A stretch of 64,000 nucleotides of DNA from Streptomyces sp. PTY087I2 (lineage in GTDB: Bacteria; Actinomycetota; Actinomycetes; Streptomycetales; Streptomycetaceae): contig NZ_LZRD01000019.1 of NCBI RefSeq assembly GCF_001687325.1, positions 179,776-243,775 of the forward strand. Direction: 5' to 3'. A model generated the notes under the pieces. The model saw only the letters and a list, made by a program, of their open reading frames with translations, had not been told where the DNA came from and did no database searches. Of the stretch, positions 52,491 to 60,028 are shown piece by piece (position 1 is the first letter of the stretch; each line of letters opens with the position of its first letter). The translations under genes were made by a program, and so were the position numbers.

Positions 52491-53741
52491 TCAGGATTCC
52501 GCCGTCGTCACCTGAAGCTGCTTGATCCCGTTGAGCCAGGCCGACCGCAGCCGCCGCGGATCCTCCAGCAGCCGCAGATCCGGCAGCGCGTCGGCGATGG
52601 CGTTGAAGATCAGGTCGATCTCCATCACGGCCAGCGACTTGCCCAGGCAGAAGTGCGGGCCGCCGCCCCCGAACCCGAGGTGCGGATTGGGGTCGCGGGT
52701 GATGTCGAAGATCTCCGGAGCGTCGAACACCTCCGGGTCGTTGTTGGCCGAGGAGTAGAAGAGACCCACCCGCTCGCCCTTCCTGATCCGCTGACCGCCC
52801 AGCTCCAGATCCTGGGTGGCGGTCCGCTGGAAGGAGACGACCGGCGTCGCCCAGCGCACGATCTCCTCGGCCGTGGTCTTCGGCCGCTCCCGTTTGTACA
52901 GCTCCCACTGCTCGGGATGGGTGAGGAAGGCGTGCATGCCGTGGCTGATCGCGTTACGGGTCGTCTCGTTCCCGGCCACCGCGAGCAGGATCACGAAGAA
53001 CCCGAACTCGTCGGAGGACAGGTTGCCTTCGCCCTCCGCCGCGACCAGCTGCGTGACGATGTCCTGGGCCGGGCACTCCTTGCGGGCCGCCGCCAGGTTC
53101 ATCGAGTACGCCACGATCTCCATCGCCGCCTCGGCGCCGACCTCCTCCGTGATCGCGTACTCCGGATCGTCGTACGCGGCCATCTTGTTGGACCAGTCGA
53201 AGATCTTGGACCGGTCGTCCTGCGGTACGCCGATGAGCTCGGCGATCGCCTGGAGCGGCAGCTCCACCGCGATGTTGGTCACGAAGTCGAAGGAGCCGTC
53301 CGCGTCCGCCGACGCGAGAGCCGTCTCGACGATCGAGCGGGCCCGGGAGCGCAGCGCCGCCTCCAGCGAGCGCACCGCGCGCGGGGTGAAACCGCGCTGG
53401 ACGATCTGGCGGACCCGGGTGTGTTCCGGCGGGTCCATGTTCAGCATGATCAGTTTCTGGACGTCGATCTGGTCGCGGCTGATCGTCTCGTTGAAGCGGA
53501 TGACGGCGGTGTTGGTGTTCGAGGAGAACAACTCCGGGTGCGTGGAGACGTACTTGACGTCCGCGTGGCGGGTGACGACCCAGTAGCCCTCGTCGCCGAA
53601 CCCGGAGATGTTGGGCGGCTGGGTGCACCACCAGACCGGCGCGGTCTCCCGCATCAGGGCGAACTCCGGGTGCGGCACACGGTCTTGGAGGAGATCGGGA
53701 TCGGTGAAGTCGAACCCGTCGGGCAGATGGGGGCAGCGCAT
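52491..53741 (-). CDS. Cytochrome P450 of the CYP125 type (steroid C26/C27-monooxygenase-like)
   Basis: The 416-residue P450 has the I-helix AGNETT (256-261), ExxR in EEIVRW (292-297) and the heme ligand Cys365 in GFGGGGPHFCLGKSL. It follows M. tuberculosis CYP125 along its length: CPHLPDGFDFTDPDLL at the start, VQKLIMLNMDPPEHTRVRQI, RGFTPRAVRSLE, LPLQAIAELIGVPQDDRSKIFDWSN and the closing RLRSAWLNGIKQLQV. CYP125 oxidises the terminal methyl of cholesterol side chains. Its divergent neighbour is a FadA5-like thiolase, as in mycobacteria, and KstR-like operators lie between. GGAGAGG precedes ATG 53741. Confidence 0.9.
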   Translation of the reverse strand: MRCPHLPDGFDFTDPDLLQDRVPHPEFALMRETAPVWWCTQPPNISGFGDEGYWVVTRHADVKYVSTHPELFSSNTNTAVIRFNETISRDQIDVQKLIMLNMDPPEHTRVRQIVQRGFTPRAVRSLEAALRSRARSIVETALASADADGSFDFVTNIAVELPLQAIAELIGVPQDDRSKIFDWSNKMAAYDDPEYAITEEVGAEAAMEIVAYSMNLAAARKECPAQDIVTQLVAAEGEGNLSSDEFGFFVILLAVAGNETTRNAISHGMHAFLTHPEQWELYKRERPKTTAEEIVRWATPVVSFQRTATQDLELGGQRIRKGERVGLFYSSANNDPEVFDAPEIFDITRDPNPHLGFGGGGPHFCLGKSLAVMEIDLIFNAIADALPDLRLLEDPRRLRSAWLNGIKQLQVTTAES

Positions 53742-53806
53742 GGGCACCTCTCCACTCCGGATCTGATCGCGAACCGTCCGAGTCCGATGAGCGCGCCACC
53801 CTGGTT

Positions 53807-53821
53807 CTGACGACCCATCAG
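53807..53821. promoter_or_regulatory. CTGACGACC-type inverted repeat upstream of CYP125
   Basis: CTGACGACCCATCAG is an imperfect inverted repeat (CTGA/TCAG arms) 66-80 bases before the P450 start. The same site with two changes, CTGACGACCAGTCAG, lies before the aldehyde dehydrogenase gene at 62898-62912, and both are preceded by GTT. Confidence 0.45.
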
Positions 53822-53835
53822 GAGTTGCCCGCAAG

Positions 53836-53852
53836 GTAGTAACGAGTTCTAC
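53836..53852. promoter_or_regulatory. KstR-like operator proximal to CYP125
   Basis: GTAGTAACGAGTTCTAC contains, on the minus strand, TAGAACTCGTTACT. This fits the mycobacterial KstR pattern TnnAACnnGTTnnA with one mismatch. It lies about 100 bases before the P450 start. Confidence 0.5.
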
Positions 53853-53995
53853 AAGTGGCAAGAGCCATGGCTGGATCCATCGCCCGCGGGCGGGTGCGCG
53901 GAAGCGTGGAAGGTGTCTTCCGGGGCGGAGTCGCGCGTGTGCGGTGCGTGCACACCCCTTGCGCAGCCGGGCCGCCGTCACGAGACTGCTGGGCA

Positions 53996-54017
53996 GAACT
54001 AGAACGCGTACTAGTTC
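53996..54017. promoter_or_regulatory. KstR-like operator proximal to the FadA5-like gene
   Basis: A 22-base near-palindrome, GAACTAG-N8-CTAGTTC, contains TAGAACGCGTACTA (54000-54013). That matches TnnAACnnGTTnnA except for one base and differs from the common mycobacterial TAGAACGTGTTCTA at two. It lies 54-75 bases before the thiolase start. Confidence 0.65.
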
Positions 54018-54070
54018 CTTCCGTGGGCGCCGGGACGCCCCCTGCGGAAGCGCGAGGAGAGGACGAGCTC

Positions 54071-55249
54071 ATGGCCGCGGAACCCGTCATCGTCGAAGCC
54101 GTACGCACCCCCATCGGCAAGCGTGGAGGCGCACTCGCCAATCTGCACCCCGCCTATCTGCTGGGCGAGACCTACCGTGAACTTCTCGGCCGCACCGGCA
54201 TCCAGGCCGACTGCGTCGAACAGATCGTCGGCGGCACCGTCACCCACGCCGGCGAGCAGTCGATGAACCCGGCCCGTACCGCCTGGCTGACCGTCGGCCT
54301 GCCCTACGAGACCGCCGCGACCACCGTGGACTGCCAGTGCGGCTCCTCGCAGCAGGCTTCCCACATGGTCGCCAACATGGTCGCCGCCGGGGTCATCGAC
54401 GTCGGCATCAGCTGCGGTGTCGAGGCGATGTCCCGGGTGCCGCTGGGCAGCGGCTCCAAGCACGGCCCGGGAAAGCCCTGGCCCGACGAGTGGAACGTCG
54501 ACCTGCCCAACCAGTTCGAGGCCGCCGAACGCATCGCCCGCAAACGCGGCCTGACCCGCGAGCGGGTCGACGCGCTCGGCCTGCTCTCCCAGCAGCGGGC
54601 GGCCGCCGCCTGGGCCGAGGAACGCTTCAAGCGCGAGACGTACGCCGTCCAGGTCCCGACCACCGAGGAGGAGCAGGCGGCCGGGCAGGGCATGTGGCGG
54701 CTCGTCGACCGGGACGAGGGGCTGCGCGACACCTCCATGGAGGCCCTCGCCGGGCTGAAGGCGGTCATGCCGAGCGCGATCCACACCGCCGGGAACTCCT
54801 CCCAGATATCCGACGGAGCCGCCGCCATCCTCTGGTCCTCCAAGCGCATGGCGCGGGCGCTCAAGCTCAAGCCCCGGGCCCGGATCGTCGCCCAGGCCCT
54901 CGTCGGCGCCGACCCGCACTTCCACCTCGACGGCCCGATCGACGCGACCCGGGCCGTGCTCGGCAAGGCCGGCATGTCGCTGCGGGACATCGACCTCGTC
55001 GAGATCAACGAGGCGTTCGCGTCCGTGGTCCTGAGCTGGGCGCAGGAGTTCGAGGCGGACCTCGACGGCCTGGAGAAGGTCAACGTCAACGGCGGCGCGA
55101 TCGCGCTGGGCCACCCGGTCGGCGCGACGGGCGCCCGGCTGATCACCACGGCCCTGCACGAACTGGAACGCCGCGACAAGGAGTTCGCGCTGATCACGAT
55201 GTGCGCGGGAGGGGCGCTGGCGACGGGGACGATCATCCAGCGGTTGTGA
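54071..55249 (+). CDS. FadA5-like steroid 3-ketoacyl-CoA thiolase
   Basis: The 392-residue thiolase has nucleophile Cys90 in TTVDCQCGSSQQA, NEAFASVVLSWA, GHPVGATGARL (catalytic His) and the second catalytic Cys in ITMCAGGALATGTII. It matches M. tuberculosis FadA5 throughout, including GGxVTxxGEQSxNxxRxAWLTxGLP and the DLPNQFEAAERIAxxRGxTRE segment. FadA5 cleaves the steroid side-chain 3-ketoacyl-CoA. Paired divergently with CYP125, it implies capacity for oxidising sterol or sterol-like side chains, although no ring-degradation genes are in the window. GAGGAGAGGAC precedes ATG 54071. Confidence 0.92.
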   Translation: MAAEPVIVEAVRTPIGKRGGALANLHPAYLLGETYRELLGRTGIQADCVEQIVGGTVTHAGEQSMNPARTAWLTVGLPYETAATTVDCQCGSSQQASHMVANMVAAGVIDVGISCGVEAMSRVPLGSGSKHGPGKPWPDEWNVDLPNQFEAAERIARKRGLTRERVDALGLLSQQRAAAAWAEERFKRETYAVQVPTTEEEQAAGQGMWRLVDRDEGLRDTSMEALAGLKAVMPSAIHTAGNSSQISDGAAAILWSSKRMARALKLKPRARIVAQALVGADPHFHLDGPIDATRAVLGKAGMSLRDIDLVEINEAFASVVLSWAQEFEADLDGLEKVNVNGGAIALGHPVGATGARLITTALHELERRDKEFALITMCAGGALATGTIIQRL

Positions 55250-55250
55250 T

Positions 55251-55267
55251 CCCGGCCCCCTGCCGGG
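55251..55267. terminator. Short hairpin between the thiolase and ECF operons
   Basis: CCCGGC pairs with GCCGGG around CCCCT between the convergent thiolase and S-component genes. It is short but well placed. Confidence 0.5.
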
Positions 55268-55273
55268 GGAGCC

Positions 55274-56122
55274 CTAGGGGGTGTCCGCCGCCCCGGGCTC
55301 CCCGAAGGCCGCCCGCGCGTCGAACGCGGCGCGGCGGGTGGCCCGGCGCAGCGCCCTCAGCAGCGTCGGGCCGAGCGTGAGGGTCAGGACCACCGTCAGC
55401 ACCGCCCGCCCCAGGTCCCAGCCCAGCGAGGTCGCCGCGCAGTAGGCGAGGAACCGCACCAGGTTCTCGTGCAGCGGGTCGCCCGCGACGAACGAGATCC
55501 CCGAGCCGAGACCGGCGATGAGCGTCCAGCCCTGGAGGTTCATCACCGTGCCGTACGCGAACGCCGCCACGCACCCGTACACCGCGAGCATCGCCAGCTC
55601 GGCCCGCCCGCGCAGCCGGTCGGGCCCCGGCAGCAGGCCCGCGCCCATCGTGAACCAGCCCATCGACAGCATCTGGAACGGCATCCACGGCCCGACCCCG
55701 CCCGTCAGCAGCGCCGAGGCGAACATGGTCACCGAGCCGAGCACGAAACCGAACCCGGGGCCCAGCACCCGCCCGCTCAGCACCATCAGGAAGAACATCG
55801 GCTCCAGCCCCGCCGTGCCCGCGCCGAGCGGGCGCAACGCGGCCCCGACCGCCGCCAGCACGCCGAGCATCGCGACGGCCTTCGCGTCCATCCCGGACTC
55901 GGAGATCGTCGCCACCACCACCGCGACCAGCAGCGGAAGCAGCGCCGCGAACAGCCAGGGCGCGTCCTTCGCGTGCGCGAGCCCGGACCCGGCGTCCGCC
56001 AGCAGCGGCCACCCGAAGGCGACGACCCCGACGGCCCCGGTCAGCAGCAGCACGGCCACCGACTTCGGCCCGAGCCGCACGGGCCGGGGAGCCCGTTCCC
56101 GTACCTCCGTCATCGTCTTCAC
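55274..56122 (-). CDS. ECF transporter substrate-binding (S) component
   Basis: The 282-residue membrane protein has about six to seven hydrophobic segments and a small-helix-rich core (MFFLMVLSGRVLGPGFGFVLGSVTMFASALLTGGVGPWMPFQMLSMGWFTMGAGLLPG), as in ECF S components (DUF6580/QueT-like group). The S component binds the vitamin. Its GTG start at 56122 overlaps the stop of the ATPase gene (GTGA), with GGAGG seven bases before. The leader of the operon resembles a cobalamin riboswitch, so cobalamin or a related corrinoid is the likely substrate. Confidence 0.87.
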   Translation of the reverse strand: MKTMTEVRERAPRPVRLGPKSVAVLLLTGAVGVVAFGWPLLADAGSGLAHAKDAPWLFAALLPLLVAVVVATISESGMDAKAVAMLGVLAAVGAALRPLGAGTAGLEPMFFLMVLSGRVLGPGFGFVLGSVTMFASALLTGGVGPWMPFQMLSMGWFTMGAGLLPGPDRLRGRAELAMLAVYGCVAAFAYGTVMNLQGWTLIAGLGSGISFVAGDPLHENLVRFLAYCAATSLGWDLGRAVLTVVLTLTLGPTLLRALRRATRRAAFDARAAFGEPGAADTP

Positions 56123-58095
56123 ACCCCCGCCTCCAGCGCGCCGCGCACCTGGGACACGGTCAGCCACTCCTGCGGGGCGAGGATCTTCGCCGTCTGCGGG
56201 GCGAACGCGGGGGAGGAGACCACCACCTGACCGGTCGGGCCGTCCGCGACGACCTCCCCGTCGGCGAGGATCACCACCCGGTGCGCCAGCTCCGCCGCCA
56301 GCTCGACGTCGTGCGTCGCCAGGACGATCGCGTGCCCCTCGGCCGCGAGTCCGCGCAGTACGCCGACGAGCCGGGCCTTGGCCGCGTAGTCCAGGCCGCG
56401 CGTCGGCTCGTCCAGCAGCAACAGCGGCGGCCGGCCCGTCAGCACCAGTGCCAGGGCGAGCGCGAGGCGCTGCCCCTCGGACAGATCCCGGGGGTGGGTG
56501 TCGTCCCCGACCCCCGGCAGCAGCTCCGATACCAGCGCCCGGCAGGTGCCCTCGGCCGCGTCCCGGTCGGCGGCGGCGCACTCGGCGGCCACCGTGTCGG
56601 CGTACAGCAGATCGCGCGGCTCCTGCGGTACGAGGCCGACCCGGCGCACCATCGCCCGCGGGTCCGTCCGGGCCGGGGCCAGGCCGCCGACGCGCACGCT
56701 GCCCGAGGTGGGCTCGATCATCCCGACGAGCGCGCCGAGCAGGGTGGACTTGCCGGCCCCGTTGCGGCCCATCAGGGCCACCGTCTCGCCGGGGGCCACG
56801 GTGAGCGTCACCCGCCGCAACGCCTCGACCCGGCCGCGCCGCACCCCGAGCCCGTCGACGCGGGTGACGGGATCGGCGGCGGCCGGGGTGGCGGGGGCGG
56901 GCCCTCGTCCGAGGAGCCGGGCGAGGAGTCCGGGGCGGGGGCGCCGAGCGGCGACGGGCGGACGCACACCGGCCGGCCCGGCCACCGTCTCCGGTTTCGC
57001 CACCGTCTCCGGGTCGGCCGCCGTCTCCGGATCCACCGCCAGGTCGGCGTCCGGCCCCGGGGCCGACGAGGCTCCCGGCCGTACGGCCCCTGACATCGGC
57101 GATCCGTCCGACGAGGTTCCCGGCCGTACGGTCCCCGGCACCGGCGATCCGTCCGACGAGGCTCCCGGTCGTACGGTCCCCGGCACCGGCGAACCGTCCG
57201 CCCGCGCGGGCACCGCCGCCCCCGGCCGCTCCGAGGCCGACGCGGCCCCGGGTGCCACAGGCGCCTCGGGCGGCGACGCGTTCGCCAGCCGCTCCCGCAG
57301 CCCGCCCGCCCCGCGCCGCGCGTCCCGTACCGACAGGGGCAGCGGGTCCCAGCCCGCCAGCAGGCCCAGCTCGGCCACCGGCGGCCGGACCGGTGACACC
57401 TTCATGATCTCGGCGGGCGGCCCCATCACGGGGGCGGCCCCGGGCGCGGGCAGCAGGACGACCTGGTCCGCGTACTGCACCACCCGCTCCAGCCGGTGTT
57501 CGGCCATCAGCACGGTCGTGCCCAGGTCGTGCACCAGCCGCTGGAGCACCGCGAGGACCTCCTCGGCCGCCGCCGGGTCCAGCGCGGAGGTCGGCTCGTC
57601 CAGCACCAGCACCTTCGGGTGCGGGGTGAGCACCGAACCGATCGCCACCCGCTGCTGCTGGCCGCCCGACAGGGTCGCGATCGGCCGGTCGCGCAGCTCG
57701 GCCAGGCCCAGCAGATCGAGGGTCTCCTCGACCCGGCGGCGCATCACGTCCGGGGCGAGACCCAACGACTCCATGCCGTACGCGAGCTCGTCCTCGACGG
57801 TGTCCGTGACGAAGTGCGCCAGCGGATCCTGGCCCACCGTCCCGACCAGATCGGCCAGCTCACGCGGCTTGTGCGTACGGGTGTCGCGGCCGTCCACCGT
57901 GACCCGGCCCGACAGCAGCCCGCCCGTGAAGTGCGGGACGAGCCCCGGGACCGTACCCAGCAAAGTCGACTTACCGACACCGGAGGGGCCGACGAGCAGC
58001 ACGAGTTCGCCCTCGGGGACCGTGAGGTCGACCCCGGACAGCGTGGGACGCTCCGTGCCCTCGTACCGCACGGAGACCCGCTCGAACCTGATCAC
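56119..58095 (-). CDS. ECF transporter double ATPase (A1-A2 fusion)
   Basis: The 658-residue protein contains two ABC ATPases. The first (1-235) has Walker A GPSGVGKSTLL, signature LSGGQQQRVAIG, Walker B VLVLDEPTSALD and switch His in MAEHRLE. The second (about 415-650) has Walker A GRNGAGKSTLL, signature DLSEGQRLALA, Walker B LLLLDEPTRGLD and switch ATHD. Between them lies a Pro/Ala/Gly-rich linker with three 15-residue repeats (DGSPVPGTVRPGASS type). Having both ATPases in one chain replaces the usual EcfA/EcfA' pair. It powers transport on the cytosolic side. GTG 58095 overlaps the upstream stop by GTGA. Confidence 0.94.
   Translation of the reverse strand: MIRFERVSVRYEGTERPTLSGVDLTVPEGELVLLVGPSGVGKSTLLGTVPGLVPHFTGGLLSGRVTVDGRDTRTHKPRELADLVGTVGQDPLAHFVTDTVEDELAYGMESLGLAPDVMRRRVEETLDLLGLAELRDRPIATLSGGQQQRVAIGSVLTPHPKVLVLDEPTSALDPAAAEEVLAVLQRLVHDLGTTVLMAEHRLERVVQYADQVVLLPAPGAAPVMGPPAEIMKVSPVRPPVAELGLLAGWDPLPLSVRDARRGAGGLRERLANASPPEAPVAPGAASASERPGAAVPARADGSPVPGTVRPGASSDGSPVPGTVRPGTSSDGSPMSGAVRPGASSAPGPDADLAVDPETAADPETVAKPETVAGPAGVRPPVAARRPRPGLLARLLGRGPAPATPAAADPVTRVDGLGVRRGRVEALRRVTLTVAPGETVALMGRNGAGKSTLLGALVGMIEPTSGSVRVGGLAPARTDPRAMVRRVGLVPQEPRDLLYADTVAAECAAADRDAAEGTCRALVSELLPGVGDDTHPRDLSEGQRLALALALVLTGRPPLLLLDEPTRGLDYAAKARLVGVLRGLAAEGHAIVLATHDVELAAELAHRVVILADGEVVADGPTGQVVVSSPAFAPQTAKILAPQEWLTVSQVRGALEAGV
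57065..57199. repeat. Three 45-base in-frame repeats in the ATPase linker
   Basis: The period is exactly 45, at 57065, 57110 and 57155, coding for DGSPVPGTVRPGASS-like 15-mers that differ at one to three residues. The repeat preserves the frame and so changes linker length only. Confidence 0.95.
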
Positions 58096-59276
58096 GCCTG
58101 CTCCTTGCCGCGTCGCGCTGGTCTGTCGGCCGTCGCCCGGTTCGACGGCGGTACGGGGGCGACCAGCGCGGGCAGCAGCCCGATCAGCGCCGCCGCCGCG
58201 GGCCACAGCGGCAGCACCGGCGCGGTCAGCGGTACGACACCGGGGCGCAGCGCCTCCGGATCCACCGCCCCCGCCCAGATCATCGCCGCCGCGACCGCCG
58301 CACCCGAGCACGCCACCAGCCAGGCCCGCACACCCCACCGGTCCGGGCGATAGCGGGTCCGCACCGAGCGCCGCCCGCCGAGCCGCAGCCCGGCCATCGC
58401 GGTGACCAGCCCGGCCAGCAGCAACGGCAGCCCGTACACCGCCCCCTGCGCGGCCAGCAGCCCGTACGTACCGGCGCACACCCCGAGCAGCCCGCCCAGG
58501 GTGAGAACGTTCGTGGTGTGCCGGACGGCCGCCGGGACCTGGGCGGTACGCCCGTACCCCCGCGCGTCCATCGACGCGGCCACCGCCACCGACCGCTCCA
58601 GCGCGCCTTCCAGCACGGGCAGCCCGATCTGCGCCACCGCCCGCACACCCCCGGTCGGCCGCCCCCGCAGCCGGCGCGCGGTGCGCAGCCGGACCACGTC
58701 GGCCACCATGTTCGGCGCGAACGTCATCGCGACCACGACGGCGACCCCGGCCTCGTACAGCGCACCCGGCAGCGACTTCAGCAGCCGCGCCGGGTTGGCC
58801 AGCGCGTTCGCCGCGCCGACGCAGATCAGCAGGGTGGCCAGCTTCATCCCCTCGTACAGCGAGAAGACCAGTTGCTCGGCGGTGACCCGGCCACCGATCC
58901 GCACGCCCTGCGCCCAGTCGGGCAGCGGCAGCTCGGGCAGGTCCAGCACGGTGTGCGAGCCGGGGATCGACGAGCCGAGGAAGACGGAGAACAGCAGCCG
59001 CAGCGCCACGACGAACAGCCCGAGCTTGACGAACGCGCCGTACGAACGGGCCCACGGCGCGTCCGTGCGCCGCGCCGCCACCACATACCCGGCCACCCCG
59101 ACCAGCAGCCCGAGCAGCAGCGGGTTGGTCGTCCGGGACGCGGCGGTGGCGAGCCCCAGCGCCCACAGCCACCACGCCCCGGCGGGCAGCGCGTTGGCGC
59201 GGTCCGCCTCGGGGGCGTGCAGGGCGCGGCGCAGCAGCCGGGCCGGGGCCGACGCCGGGGCCGGGGCGGCGGTCAC
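58092..59276 (-). CDS. ECF transporter transmembrane (T) component, CbiQ-like
   Basis: The 394-residue membrane protein is EcfT/CbiQ-like. It has about eight hydrophobic segments and the conserved coupling motif ERSVAVAASMDARGYG (the A-R-G signature, about 240-255), with a second ARG-like motif near RLRTARRLRGR. T components transmit ATPase motion to the S component. It is fused to nothing else. It overlaps both neighbours by GTGA. CbiQ homologues serve cobalt or cobalamin uptake, consistent with the operon's leader. Confidence 0.93.
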   Translation of the reverse strand: MTAAPAPASAPARLLRRALHAPEADRANALPAGAWWLWALGLATAASRTTNPLLLGLLVGVAGYVVAARRTDAPWARSYGAFVKLGLFVVALRLLFSVFLGSSIPGSHTVLDLPELPLPDWAQGVRIGGRVTAEQLVFSLYEGMKLATLLICVGAANALANPARLLKSLPGALYEAGVAVVVAMTFAPNMVADVVRLRTARRLRGRPTGGVRAVAQIGLPVLEGALERSVAVAASMDARGYGRTAQVPAAVRHTTNVLTLGGLLGVCAGTYGLLAAQGAVYGLPLLLAGLVTAMAGLRLGGRRSVRTRYRPDRWGVRAWLVACSGAAVAAAMIWAGAVDPEALRPGVVPLTAPVLPLWPAAAALIGLLPALVAPVPPSNRATADRPARRGKEQA

Positions 59277-60028
59277 CGGCGGCGGCGGGCCTGGACGACG
59301 GCGGCGATACCGAGCAGCAGGACGGCGCCGATGCCGACGAGGAGCCCGACGGACGGACCACCACCGCCGTCAGCTTCCTCGCCCGCGTCCTGGTCGTCAG
59401 TGGTCTTCGTGGGCTCGGACGGCTTCGCGCTGCCGCTGTCGCCGGACACCTGCTCGCCGCAGCCCGTCCTCGGATAGCCGGAGATCGCGCAGAGCATGGC
59501 GCTGTCGTCGTACCGCAGCGGCTTCGCCACCGCGGCGAGCGCCTCCGCGCTGCTGGCGTCCGGCGCGACCTGGGCGCAGGCCGTGCGCAGGGCGGGCGGC
59601 TTCTCCCCGTCCGGGGCGTCGGCGGTCGTCCCCGGGTCGATCACCAGCGCCACCCGCTTCTTCCCGTCCGCCGCCGGGGTGTCCGCGCAGATCGCCCCGA
59701 AGTCGGGGGCCCGGCGCGGCTGGTCGGCGTCGCCGGAGTCCTCGCTCACGGCGAACCGGAAGCCCTGGACCGTACCGTCGTCAGGGCGCAGGACGGACGG
59801 CCCCTGAGTGGCGTACTCCCAGTTCTTGCCGTTGCCCTCCCAGAAGGACCAGTAGCGGTACCCGGCGGCCTGGGCGCTGCCCGCGCCGAGCAGGACGGCG
59901 GAGGCGGCGACCAGGGCGGCGAGCAGCGCGACAAGCGGAACGCGCAGCCGGGCGGCGAGGGGAACACACAGCCGGGCCGGGGCCTGTGCACGCCTCACGG
60001 CTGCCGAATGCTCCGGCGTACGCCTCAC
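59273..60028 (-). CDS. Membrane-anchored surface protein of the ECF operon
   Basis: The 251-residue protein has a signal peptide (VPLVALLAALVAASAVLLGAGSAQA), an extracellular domain beginning AAGYRYWSFWEGNGKNWEYATQGPS with four Cys (ICADTP, ALRTACAQ, MLCAIS, TGCGEQ), a Gly/Ser/Glu linker and a C-terminal membrane anchor (VGLLVGIGAVLLLGIAAVV) with RRRR. I do not recognise a named domain, but its WSFWEGNGKNWEYA start resembles the DUF4430/transcobalamin-type tail by eye only. GTG 60028 is chosen because it overlaps the upstream stop by GTGA as do all other genes in the operon; GTG 59998 is the alternative. Confidence 0.75.
   Translation of the reverse strand: MRRTPEHSAAVRRAQAPARLCVPLAARLRVPLVALLAALVAASAVLLGAGSAQAAGYRYWSFWEGNGKNWEYATQGPSVLRPDDGTVQGFRFAVSEDSGDADQPRRAPDFGAICADTPAADGKKRVALVIDPGTTADAPDGEKPPALRTACAQVAPDASSAEALAAVAKPLRYDDSAMLCAISGYPRTGCGEQVSGDSGSAKPSEPTKTTDDQDAGEEADGGGGPSVGLLVGIGAVLLLGIAAVVQARRRR

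Noticed and set aside
52491..55249. A secondary-metabolite cluster suggested by a P450 next to a thiolase
   Set aside because: No polyketide, peptide or terpene synthase is nearby; both proteins match the sterol catabolism enzymes CYP125 and FadA5 instead.
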